NCBI GenBank assembly: GCA_033032175.1 | Contig: CM065320.1 | Span: 13,597,413 to 13,661,412 of the forward strand | Length of the DNA stretch: 64,000 nt | Origin: Saturnia japonica | Taxonomy: Eukaryota; Arthropoda; Insecta; Lepidoptera; Saturniidae | Reading direction: 5' to 3' | Shown: piece by piece, positions 43,131-56,400 of the stretch | Position numbering within the stretch: the stretch's first letter is position 1 | How the letters are laid out: every line of letters begins with the position of its first letter | Notes under the pieces: generated by a model | Seen by the model: only the letters and a program-made list of their open reading frames with translations | The model's database searches: none | Told to the model about the DNA's origin: nothing | Translations under genes and position numbers: made by a program

Positions 43131-43370
43131 CTCAATAGTAGCGTGTACGGATTCCGCGTCGATCGACGTGAGTTCGAAACCCTACAATGAGCCTGAGCTT
43201 TCGGTGAAGGAAATCATCGTGATGAAACCATAGCATGGTGGTACCTACTTTCTTCTAAATCCCCAGAAATAGAAACCTGTTAATGACTGACCTCAACTGA
43301 GACCTATTTGAGGTCAATCATTGTTAATCCATGCCCACAAAGAAATTTCATACCCGTTTTTGATTAAATC
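43130..43370 (+). mobile_element. Probable tRNA-derived SINE (second type)
   Basis: 'gtgagttcgaaaccctacaa' contains a box B-like core, followed by 'tttcggtgaaggaaatcatc', a block frequent in lepidopteran SINEs (general knowledge). A related piece ('aaaccatagcatggtggt') is at 55595-55615. Box A is poor. Confidence 0.4.
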
Positions 43371-44094
43371 AATTAGTTCCCATTTACTAGCCGTTTGTCG
43401 AAAGTATCACTTTATCACCACTAACGAGTATCCTATAATTGACACGTGACTCAAATTCGGTCAATTAAAAACAAATTTACTAATCTATCAAAAACTATTT
43501 CACAAAAATATTAGAACGTAATACTTTCGTATAGTATAGTCACAATAAAGACCGCGGTAGAAGTAGTCGACTAAAATTTTAAGGCCGTTTTCTTTTTCTA
43601 TAATGTGCTTGTTCGCGACAGTGGAAACTCATCTTTATAATCGAACATAAAATATAAATAATAATAAAAAACTATACACACAAAATTGTCAGAGAGAAGT
43701 AATAATATTACAGTGAATAAGACATTAAAATTAATTGCGTAACAAAACTGTGTTTGTATGTTCTTGTGAATAATTTTGTACGCCGGTAAATAGTGATATA
43801 CGTGTTTCCTTTCTTTGATATGCTTTTAGGGTATCATTTCAATACTTTCTCAATTAAAATCTAGAAATAATTTGATTTTGTAATAAAGTTTAAAAAAAAA
43901 AACAATATTACTTAAGTGTCTTATAAATTTAACAAAATTAAATATCTACATACTAAGAGTATTTCATCAGAAGGACATCTATTGTTAATTGTGATTAAAA
44001 ATATATTTTCCCAATAGCATTGTCCAAGGGTTGAACTGGTGTCAGGTCAAAGGAGTACGCGCACAAGAACGCCCCGAGTGTTTATACCCGCGAA

Positions 44095-44121
44095 ATGAAC
44101 GCCCGCCATCATTGTGATTAG
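44095..44121 (+). promoter_or_regulatory. Possible upstream ORF of gene C
   Basis: ATG at 44095 opens an 8-codon frame that stops at 44121, five bases before the gene C ATG. It matters only if transcription starts upstream of 44095, which the sequence does not settle. Confidence 0.25.
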
Positions 44122-44125
44122 CACG

Positions 44126-44426
44126 ATGGCGTCGCGCGCATGCGCTCTGATCGTTCTGTTTGTCTCCGCGACCGCGGCGCGCGATTGCATCGAACTGACC
44201 TTATCCGACAAAAGCATACTAAGTGAAAGCATATTGAACAGTACTATAATAAAATTGACCGCGAAAAATGATACCATTGACGAAAGTGTTCGGTTCAATG
44301 TTCTGGAGTTATGGGAGAAGTTCCCGAAAATAGTGGTTCCTAGGAACGGCACCAGCGAGCGATGCAGGAGAGACAGTCAGTTGTATTTTGATGGCCTCGA
44401 ACGTCTGGACCTATGGGCTTTAAAAA
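44126..44426 (+). CDS. Gene C exon 1: signal peptide and start of NRF domain
   Basis: 301 nt. MASRACALIVLFVSATAA is a signal peptide. It is followed by a linker with N-glycosylation-type sites (NST, NDT, NGT) and the NRF start 'CRRDSQLYFDGLERLDLWAL'. Donor GTAATT in phase 1, the same as gene A. The first 60 bp are notably GC-rich. Confidence 0.92.
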
Positions 44427-47400
44427 GTAATTTTTTATTACATTATATTTTGTAGGGTAGGTCAAAATATTTACATAGATTAATAAATTACTATTAATAA
44501 TAGCAAATTCGTATGTTACTTTAAAAGTTTGTGGTGATTGAATGGTTAACTATGGTATCTTAATTTAATGAATCGTGGTTGGCATTTGGTATGTTGTGTA
44601 AAAGAGTATCTAATATTCACGATAATTTAATATTAATTTATTATTTATTTATTGTAAAAAACCTGGTACCTATCCCAGACACAGGATTTCATAGTTTGGG
44701 TATCAGGGCATGGTTCATTTGTATTTCTTTCATAACAAATAAAAAAAAAATTATTATTATTATTATTTATTTCATTTTACTAATTAATTAAAAATAGTAA
44801 AATCATATAAGTACTACTAATATTGAAAGAAGACAATTTAAAGAAACATCGGCTAATGTTTAATGTTAGTAATTGCCAACATCAAATAAACAATAATAGC
44901 ATTATGGCTTACCTTAAAATTTGCAATCGCAAAATATCAAAGTTGACGTGTAATTAGATAAACCCTTCAATTCCTTCGCAAAGCAAAGAGGTCTTTCTCC
45001 AACTACATAAAAAATATTTAGAATATTTGCGGACTTATTGTATTATTATATCAGTTTTTTCATTATAAATTTTTAAAAAGTGGCAGATAATAAAATCTAC
45101 TCAACATTTCATAACTTTTAAAACATCAACGGCTCGGTTTTTCATCGAATAAATTTGATTCTAAAATGAAGCTTTTAAAGTAAAACTAATTACGAATTTT
45201 CGTGAGTAATATCAAGATTATATATAATAACATAGATAACAAATTTTGAAAGAACGACTAAAATTATATGAAATCAGTAATATTAAATTACTCAAAAAGA
45301 CGCGTTTAAAGAGATTCCACAACATCGATAAGATCCCGCTAAAAACTCAACGAAATATTTTTTTTTTGCTTTTCAATTTTGGTCAATTTTGGAATAATTC
45401 TATGAGTTCCAATGACGTTTTAGACGAGTTCTTTATGAGAAAAACCACCTCACAATGTCTTAAGGACTTGCACATACTGAACCACCTACTAAAGTTCAAA
45501 AATAAGACACCAAGTACTCATCGGCATACTCCGACAGCTTTAATTACACGTCCCTTAATTAAAATCCCTTTGTTAGACTAGTTTTTTGGTAGGTGTAACA
45601 AACAAAGAACACATCTTCGTTTAAAATCAATCGTGATCATTCATTAAGGCATGTTAATACAGAAAAGAGAAAGGAAAGAGGTTTAAGAAAGGTAGAGAAT
45701 AGAGAAATTTCGTTGCAGATTCCTCTACTTGGGGCACTCTGACTGGTGGAACACCTCCACTCTTCAAAAGATCACTGCTAAAATAACCTTATGTAGTGAT
45801 CCTGCGGTGAGTAGGGTTTTCAGATCTCCTTAGGTTCTCCTAGGGTTTAAGGTTTTTCGATACCTATGGTATTCCAAGCGTCCATCGGGCGGGACGTATG
45901 CTTGTTATTTTAGTAGTATAAAAAAAAGAAAAAAGAAAACATTTTGAAAAGGTTTGGTTTTTTTATAGCACTACAAAGTAACGGTTCTGTGCCTGGTACA
46001 TTAAAACCTTGGCGGGATGATTAAGCTATGCTGCATTCGCATTACGTAAGATTTGCCAGTTAACAGATATTGCCACCGATAGTCTACTTCGCTTAGTTTC
46101 TTAGCTTAATGTCTTATGGAATTTTGCTGTGGGGTTCAGCAGCTTAGGTATATACCATACTTATATTACAAAAGCGAGCAATTCGTGTAATTTGCAGCCT
46201 GAGACCTCCTGAATCACGAAAGAACAAATTTCAAAAATATAATATATATTAACTTTGGCCTTCCAATACATCTTTGATAACTTAATGTATATTCGTAACA
46301 ACTTATTCAAGTTGATTTTGTCAAAGATCAGAACAATGTTAATACTAGAAATACAGATAAATTACTCGTACCGTGTTTTAAACTAAGTAGGGGCCCAATA
46401 AAAGATTTTTAGGTAATAGTGTCAGGTTTTATTATAAGATCCCGAAGCACATTACTGATGTATCGGACAACAAGTTCAAGGGCCATGTCAAGCGAGTTTT
46501 ACTGTCAAAGGATTATTATAGAGTGGATCATTATGTGAATGATAGAGATGTCTGGAAGTGACTCCCTCTCTGTGCATCCATAAATTATTATTATTGTTTT
46601 ATAATAACACTTTTGTATAGTTGGAAAATAAAAGAAAAACCCGATCGTGTTTCTTATCGGTTCTTGTCGATGTCTGGGATATTTTCCGAAACGGCAGTAG
46701 TGTTTAGAATTTCGTAAGTGCCTCCTTAGGGCCTAAATTGAATAAAGATTTTTTTATTTTGATTTGGAAGAGCGGTATTATGACGACCACCGATCAGATC
46801 TTTCGGCAGCTGGATATACTCTGGCTAAACTATCGACAGTCGTCCCATGCTGGTTGTTGCCACGCTTTCACGGCTGAGTGCCTTAAGCGCCCCCAAGTAA
46901 AAACCGTCTGAGGGGCCCTTATGGCTAACAGTATAGTTCGTTTAAAAAAAACTTTCATGCTGGCCTGCGAAACTCGATAGCTGAATATACACTGGCTAAT
47001 CCCGAAACGCAACAAACCAAAAGACGGTCACTGTGACTGATTTATTACCATGTGTATGATCGTGACACAGTCTGGTAGAGATCCCAACCACGGAGATTAT
47101 TGGATATACACCGGCTAATCCCGGAACGGTACATGCCTAGTGTACTACTATGGCGAGGGTTATTACTGATGCGTTGTAGACACAATTAGATGGATGGATT
47201 TAGATCTCTCGGTGGTCGCCATTGTGTTTGGATTGTGCTGTGCTTACGAACAGAGACAGTACCGTCAACGATCCGAACTATTAAAAAGAAATGGTGTGGC
47301 TACCGGCTAACTAGCTAGAACACGTTTTAAATAGCAAATTCTTATCAACCAGTCTGAAAAACATCAAAAAAGAAGCTTTTATATACCTACTATACTATAA

Positions 47401-50400
47401 TACTTACATATACTATTAAAGCAGTGCCCCGCGGCGCGGCGGCTCTACATATGTTTTTTACACAGTAATTATTTACTTCCCGTAATTTTATATTTGCTCA
47501 TATTATTGTCAATTCATATAGTCTAAAATTGAGAACTGACATATTATTTTATACTACCCGTGTAATTTTTTTTATCAAAAACGGTTAAGATTTTTTTAAA
47601 TATTTCTAAAAGTAATATTTCAAAATTTTTATAGCCTATCAATTGACCACTGACATAAGCTTCCCGTATAAAAAACATTTATTAATATGGATTATTGACA
47701 ATTCTTATAGCTTATCATTTGAGAATTGAATTTCAGAATCGGTTGACAAAAATAGAAAAACAATATTTATCAATTATTTTTTTACGATTTCTAAATATTT
47801 TCTATACTATTCTTATAGACTTTCAATAGAGCATAGACTTAGCTTCCTGTGAATAAAATTCTATAAAATCGGTAAAGCCGTTTTTGAGTCAAACCCAGAC
47901 AGACAAACAAACTTTTTTAAATATTATATTCTTAGTCAGTATCCTTTGTAACACATGTATATCGGTAAATTTGTAAAAAGAAACATGTACAGACATAAGG
48001 ACAGATTTATGAATATAGATTAAATACATTTACCACTTGCACTCTTTGCAATTGCAATTGCAAGTGTGTATTACTAGCTGTGCCCGCGGCTTCGACCGCA
48101 TGGACGTTAGAAGAAATTCTTAAAACTTTGATGAATTTTAATTGAATGGAGATATCGGGATATTATTTTTATAAGGATCAAGTGTCTAAGAGTAAAATAA
48201 AAAAAAATCTCTATCCTATAATTTCTGCGTGACACTCACACAACGGCAAACCTCAATCTTTGCATTTAGTTACATGGATTTAGGTATAACAATTAATAAT
48301 TTTCTATCTCACACGGAAAGATTATAAAACATAATTTATATCAAAAAGTTATTTTCATGTGGAAACAGATGTCTTCTTAGAATCCGATATGAATGTTCTA
48401 AAATGTATGTAAACTTAATTTAATTACATTAATATCAGATATTATGAGGGGCCCATCTCTCTCATGGTCATTTGATTCCAAGCTAAGCATAGCTACCACT
48501 AAATAACTAAAATACACATATATCTATATATACTAAAATTATAAAGAGATTGTTTGTTTGAACGCGTTTTTCTCTAGAACTAACAGTCAGATATGATTTA
48601 TTTTATTTTATTTAGTTTTGTTTTACCCGCTTATAATTTAAAATAAATCACTGTAACATTTTCTTGTGGTATAGAATATATTGGTTTTCACCGTATCGTT
48701 CACTTATAACAATAAGTGTCATGCTGTACCGAGCCGAGTGTTTAATTTTTTTTTATTTTCCATTATCTCTTAAACTATGCGTCCATCTCTTAAACCATGC
48801 GTCCAAATAAATGCTATAAAGGGCAAAGTTTATTTTTATCTTCATCTTCAGCTTTCGTTCGTAAGGATTAATATGCTATGCCTAATAGTAATAATCATAA
48901 AACACTTTTTAATTTGCATTAAACTTTTGTCACAAATTACCGTAATGTAGCTTATGTTGGTTATGATAATAATTATTAATTATTATTATGTGTATCGCAG
49001 ACTTTTTAGATATACTAAGGACCAATATTTTTTGTAAAACATTGATTTACGTTTCATTATACATTACGCCAGCGCACGCGGGTAAAACAGTTCGGGAACA
49101 CTTCCACTTTCGACTTACTTAACAAAAATCAATGTTTAAGGCTAGCTGAGAGTTGTAAATTAATAATAGACAGCCTTTACTATTACTCGTAAATCTAGCT
49201 ATGGTTTACAAAAATATTTTTTTCGAGTCCGACTGGTTGATCCAGTGATTAGCATGTTTAATTAAACAACCAAAAAAAAATCTACTTCATTATATGACTA
49301 TAGATATAAACCTTTCACACTTATGTTCAAATTAATGTCATATTCAAATTTTGTTAATATTTTTTTTTTATTGATTCTTATATAGTAACGTTTCAATTAT
49401 TTAGTTGTCATCCTGACTGTTTAAAATAAATATCAAATATATATACATATGACATCAACGATATTCAATTTCCGTTTAGTTTTTTAGGTACATAATATTA
49501 TTATGAAATCGGTAATAATTATATACGTATATATAATCTGGTTTTCTATAAAAAATCTTCATGCGTTTTCAAAAACACTCACAAGTAGAGGTTAGGAGAG
49601 GAAGATTTATTTGAGATTATTTATCTATCATTAGGCTACTCTCAGCTAGCCTTAAATATTCATTTTTGTTAAGTAAGTCGAAAGTAGAAGTGTTCCCGAA
49701 CTGTTTTATCCGTGTCCGCTGGCGTCATGGTTAATGATACGTCAATATAATGTTTACAAAAGTATTTCCCCTTATTATATCTAAAGAAAAGTCCACGATA
49801 GCATATAGATACCTTGTATACATAGGCCACAATAAGCTATTTTGTGACAAGCATTTGTTGATGATTAAAAAAATATTTTTAGGCATGGCATATTAATACT
49901 TACGTGCAAAAGTTTTTTTCATAATAAAGACAATTTTCTGCACTTAAACATTGCCCTTTATAGTATATTATTTGGACACATTGTTTAGAAGGTAGTCGAA
50001 AATTAAAATAATTATACTTGCGAGAAGTGAGAACAATTAAAGGTAGGCAACAAGGGTCCGTTGGCGGTGCGTTGCGGTGTTTGTTGGAAAAAATAAACAC
50101 GGGTGAAACCGTGGGGCACAGCTATTATCTATATATTAATACGTGAAGAGAAATTTTCGCACACCTTTTTAAGCGTAATATTGCCTGCACGGAGGGAGGA
50201 CTGTGAGATTTTGCATGGTTCAAGTTTATATAGAGAAGGAGTGCAGAAAGAAAAAATTTCTCTATAATATATTAATTTAAATAAATTAATTTTGCGAACC
50301 CTAACTTGACCAGTGCCAATGAACTTAGACCCCCCAAATATTGACATTGTCACTCAACGAAAAGTGACAGCAAGTGATGTAATTAATATTCATTTTTTAG

Positions 50401-53400
50401 GTTCATACTGCAAATGTCAAACAGAAAATAGTCTATGGTTAAAAAGTCGCTGGTCGAATTTCGATCATTGGGTGACCGCTAGTTAGTATATATACGTTAT
50501 GGCCTCCGGAGCAGCTGTCGAAGCCTCTTATGGCTCCAGTGCCCTTAAGTCTAACAGCACATAGTCAGTCAAAAAAAAACGTAATATCCATCAGACATCT
50601 ACCAACAATTACAAAACCGTTCACTTATTGTATCATTACACTTATTAATTAATTGCTGTGCCCCAAGGTTTCGCCCGTGTAAAATTTTTACAAAGTACTA
50701 GCTATGCTCGCAGCTGCGCTCGCGTGGGTTACGAATACCGTTAATCGGACACACGAATCATGGTACCCCGCTCCCGGTTATTTTAAAGACAAAAATGCTT
50801 ATTATGGCTGATCCATATGCTGCATAAGATAACATAATGCTGTTGCTGATTTTTTGTAGATCCTCTTAAAATCTACAATTATGTACTACATTAATTTAAG
50901 CTAGGTTTAAGCAGCGTAAGCCATTTAAGCGCCCTAACTTATTCACCATTACCAGTTTTTTTAAATTAATTTGTGCGGAATCCTAATTCATTTTCTAAAA
51001 TTAAAGTAGCCTAAGTTACTCCTTACCTTAAATATCTACCCGTGAAAGTCAAGTCAAAATGGGTCCAACCGTTTTAGATATTACCCGGAACAAACGGACA
51101 GACAAAACTTTTAAATAAGTGTCTTATATACTTTAATATACATTTAGTAAAAAGCTATTATTTTGACATTACAACCAGACACTACAATTTTATTAATTGT
51201 ATAGATAGTTTTGCGTAAAATCTTAGTGAGCGTCTACATCGCGAAAGGAGTAATTACGCTAAATTTCAAGGCAACTTGACCCATAATTTCGGAGATCTTG
51301 TGATAAGTGAGTGAGTGATATTTCGCGTACAAAAAAAACTGATTCCGTAAACATTCACTTTTCGGAAAAGAGATGACACTGTATAAAAAAGAAATACAAA
51401 TATAGAAATATTTGAAATTAGAATTGTATAAAAAAAGTTGATTGAACCTTATACCGGTTTATTATTATTATAAACGTGATTAAATAATGATAATAATAAT
51501 TTATTACTTCCAATAAAATACTATCCTTATAAATATACCTGTTTATTTAAAGATGAACTGCAGTATAGTTCTACATGATTTATAAACGGAATACCAATTA
51601 TTTCCACAATTTTTCTATATTAGCATACATTACTTTAATAATATGTACATACATGATTATTATAAAGACGATATTAAATAGAAGGTAATCTCTGCAACTA
51701 ATGTTGTGATTGCAAAAATTATTTCGCTGATAGAAAGCTACTGTAGCTTTTTTAAATAGAATAGGTACTTGTATATACCTATAGTATAGTATAGATTAAC
51801 GCAAACGAAGTCTTGAGCGGGGTTGCTAGTTATAGAAGAACCATAGGTAATATTTTTAACTTTCGCGTTTTGTACACATTATAACATATATGTATTTAAA
51901 GCAATTATAGAACGTTTCTTATTTTTGTTCGGCGTTTCTGTTGGTCAGGAGCCGACTGAAGTGTTGCGGTGATTTCATTAGCGATGGAACTACCCTCATC
52001 TACTCATTGCCAGTAGTGATAGTCCTGCACACTAGACGGGGATACACTGACTGTTCTAGACCACCATTAAATATATATTCTAAGAACATAGATATTTTGG
52101 CGTTGAAAATTGCCTACATTTCTTGAGCTGGCGTATCAAGTAAGCCGTGCGTCATGTCGGGATAATTCACACACTGTTATAATATGAAATGTAGTGTAGT
52201 TGAATATACTTACTCAAGAAAATTCTAAGACCGGCTGACAGATACCCTACAGCTAAATCCGGTGGATTTGGAAGCCTATAATTTTAAATTATATGATATT
52301 CATTTGGAGTTCCTTAGATAAAGTAGATGAACACTTTTTTTTTTTTAATCCTTCCAATATGTGTGCTAAATTGGGGGCCCAACGGGCCGGGCCATACAGC
52401 TAGTTTTTTTATAAAATTTTGGCGTATCAAGTTTTTTCGTTTTCGTTTAAAATGTAAAACAACATATTTACACGCAGTAGTTCTTTATCAAATACCTGAT
52501 TCGCGAGGTTCATTCTTATTCCAAACATTTATACCAGATTTAAGATAACATCTATAAACTCGAATAACGACTGTGCAAGCTTTTTTTTTGGAAGTTTATA
52601 ATGTCGCATATTCATTTTGGCTAGCTTATATCTTGTTACTTAAAATTATCTGACAAAAAGTAAAATATAGGTATATATTTTTTTATAAAATCAAGGTAGC
52701 AAACAAGCGTATGGTCCGTATGATATTAAGCGATTACCGTAGCCCATGGACGCTTGTAACGCCAGAGGTACCACTAGTGGGTTGCCCTTCCCCAAGGAAT
52801 TTTGGAAACCCTGCTCACCGCAGGAACACAACACAAGGTCGTTTGGCTGTGAACTTCTGTACGGTGGAAATACTTAACCAGTCGGGACGCCCCAGGTAGT
52901 GAGAAATTTGCAAACAGATTTATAATTCTTAATTCCCGATTAGTTATCATCGGAAGCCTTAAAATCTTTAAAATATACCCAAGATTATCTCTAACACCGA
53001 TGCGTCGAAACCCAATTTATTTGCAGATATTCTTAAATTTATTTCTTTGGTACAAAGAGTAATGGAATTATTATTTTTTATTTATTCCAACAATATCCTT
53101 ATAAAAGTCAAACAAATTTTCCCACCACTTAAAACAATAATTGTAGATTGACAAGAAGTAAAGGTTAGTTAGTATGTGAAATTTTTGGCGGGTTCTTGAA
53201 TTGACATGTTTTGGTATTTATTTATATTTATAGACTTATGTTATTTGGCTCTCTAATAAGTAATTTTGGCTGAATTTTACGTATTGTACGAGTAGTTTCC
53301 CTGAACAGTTTTAATAAGAGTGCCCGTGTTAAAGCTATGTTTGAAGACTACAACAAAAAAAAAATCTATTCACGTGACTTCGGCATAAATGTTGATAAAC

Positions 53401-56400
53401 ACACATTACTACTAAATAAAGAAGTATATGATGGTTAGTATGAGTTATATTTTGCAATTTATAAAAAAGTTCGTATTCCTGTGAGGAGTATCATTATGGT
53501 TTGTTATCTTTTCACTGTGCCACATATTTTTGTGTTCATGTGTCAGTTAATGATACTAAACTTCGTCAAAATCAAAATCAAAAAATTCTTTATTCAGTTT
53601 AGGCCCCAAGAAAGTACGTATGAACGTCAAAACACTACTGCCGGTTCGGAAAACATCCCAGACATCGCGAAGAACCGGTAAGAAACTCGAACTTTTTTTT
53701 TTACTGTACAAATGTTAATACATTAGGTACAAAAATAATAATAATTTAGTGGATGCACAGAGAGGGAGTCACTTCCAGACATCACTATCATTCACATAAT
53801 GACTCACCCTATAATAACCCTTTCACAGTAAAAGCCGCGTGACATGATCCTTAAACTTATTGTCCGGCAAATCAATAATGTGCTTCGGGAACTTATTATA
53901 AAACCTGAACACTATAGTCATCTACTGATTTTTTTTTTCGAGATAAAATTAGACGTCTTCTACTTTCGGCACTGAAAATTATGTACTTGAAATGTCCCAA
54001 AAAAAATACCAAACTCCCAGTTCACATAACCATATAGTAATATACTGCATGGGTAAGTAGTAATTTGCTTGATTATTGTCAAAATGGCAAGTGTTTTGGT
54101 GTTAATTTTTATATAGTAGTCTTACATAGTTTACCATTAAAATAAGACTAAGTAAATGAACCCATGAATATTTTACAAGTCGTTAATAATTGTTAAATTA
54201 ACAAACACACTTGCAAAAACTCGCACATAAAAGGTTTGACGCCTCTATTATGTTCAACGGACGCAAATAATATCGATAAACAGCTCGTGCAGACAAGGCG
54301 TATCTTAGTTGAGGCTTCAAAAAGATATATATGAAATAAATAAACTACAACAACAGCCTATGACCAATCACCATGAAAGTTGGTAAATTTAAGTGTTTTT
54401 TCATTAAGATGGGTTTGATGCTATCCCTGAACGATATAGGTAGCGCTGTGGTCGAGTTATTAATTACTACAAATGATACAACAACCGGAGCTAGCAAGTT
54501 CAACTTTATACAAGAGATTTTTTAACAAAAAAAGAAAACCACCTTCAATAATTTTGAAGTTCCAGATCTAATGCCATTGAAATTAAAATTCAACCCCCAC
54601 TGAAGTATTCCCTTTCCAACAAAAAAAGAATCATCGAAATCGGTTCATAAACAAAGAAGTTATGACTGAAAATCCATAAAAATTTATACATTATGATTGA
54701 ATATCTTCTTATTTTTTAAGGTCTGTTAAAAATATGAATTCTTCTATAATCACAGATTTGAGATTTTTCTTAAGTCTGTGCGTTCAATAGTATTAGAATT
54801 GCCAAACAAAGAGTACATCATGTACGTCATTGACATAAACCGTCTAGTAATCAACATTCTCAACGCATTATAGAACGTTTGCAGCTTACAAAATATTCAA
54901 TTTATACTTAATATAATAAAGTGGAAGAGTTTTTTGTTTGTTTGCTTGTTTAAACAGGCTAATCTCTGGAACTACCAGTCGGGCTCGAATTTTTTTTTTT
55001 TGTATATAATAGCCAGACTCACTAGGAATAGTATAGGCTATCGAATATTAACCTATAACTCTCAGTTAGCTTTAAATATTGATTTTTGTTAAGTAAGTCG
55101 GAAGTGCAAGCCCTCCCGAACTGCTTTGTCCGCGTGTGTTTGCATAAAATTTAATGAAACGTAAATACAATGTTCCATAAAAATATTGTTCCTTAGTATA
55201 GTCAGTTAGCCTTAAATATTGATTTTTGTTAAGTAAGTCGGAAGTGGAAGCCCTCCCGAACTGCTTTGTCCGCGTGTGTTTGCATAAAGTTTAATGAAAC
55301 ATAAATACAATGTTCCATAAAAATATTGTTACTGAGAATTTATACTTGCGGGAAGCTGTACGGGTGTGTTGGCAGTGCATTAGTCGGATAAAATTAACAC
55401 GGGGAAAGCAGTGGGGCACAGTTAGTATAGTAATAAATACAGTAGAAAAATCTTACAAAAACCAACCTGTACCAAGACACCGTTAAATACAAAGTCAACT
55501 TTCTTAAACAAATTGTTTACAGGGAAACAGAATAACTGACGATTATTTCAATTATTTTATTATCTGGTATATCAAGGAAAGTACACACAGCGATCAAACC
55601 ATAGCATGGTGGTGAGGCTTTTCTAATATATGTTTGTTTTACTACCATCATCGGGCAGTGTTCACGACCTGTATGGAAATGATCATTATCGTGGAATTAG
55701 CGTACTATACCACTCCGGAGGATCTTTTTTTAGCTCGTCGGTGAACAGAATTAGTAAACGCCACGGGCCTTTTCTGACTCCCGCCTCGGTATGACCTTTT
55801 TTAGCTCCTTTATTCCGTCTTCCACCCTATACGACCTTTTTTTATGATTTCTTAGAATTTTCATATTATCGTGATCTCAATTCTTGTTTCAATCGAATCG
55901 TCGTCTAACGGGCGTTTTCAATAACATATCTGAGTTTACTATTCCCGATTAGTATGTTTTGTAACAAGTACTATTTTTAACTTACGACAGATATCGGCTT
56001 CCCTCTTATCCATTCAAGCTATACGATATGAACATATATTACGTAGATACGAAAAATAATCATTGTTAGGTTATTGAAAAAAAAGTAAGAACGAAAGGTT
56101 ATATTTGTCTATCTTTAGTAACTTAAACTACGGCTAGAAAGTTTATTGAAACGGCCGTTATTAGTCGTTTCACTTCATAATCTAACTGAAACTAAACTGA
56201 ATGGGATTAGAAGTAGCATATACCTGTCGGTTACTCAAAACTTCAAAATCCTGTAACTCGTAAAACAGACATTACACTTTAAAAATATTTAGTATCTGGA
56301 TCGAGGACATATCTAGATATAATATTATCAAAAATTATTAAAATCGGAAACTTCAACATCTGTTAACTGTCCGCTTCGCGTGGAATAGGTACTCAAATAG

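Noticed and set aside
45246..45581. 111-codon plus-strand frame in the gene C intron
   Set aside because: No recognisable domain, AT-driven composition, no repeat-family or splice context. Kept only as a remark.
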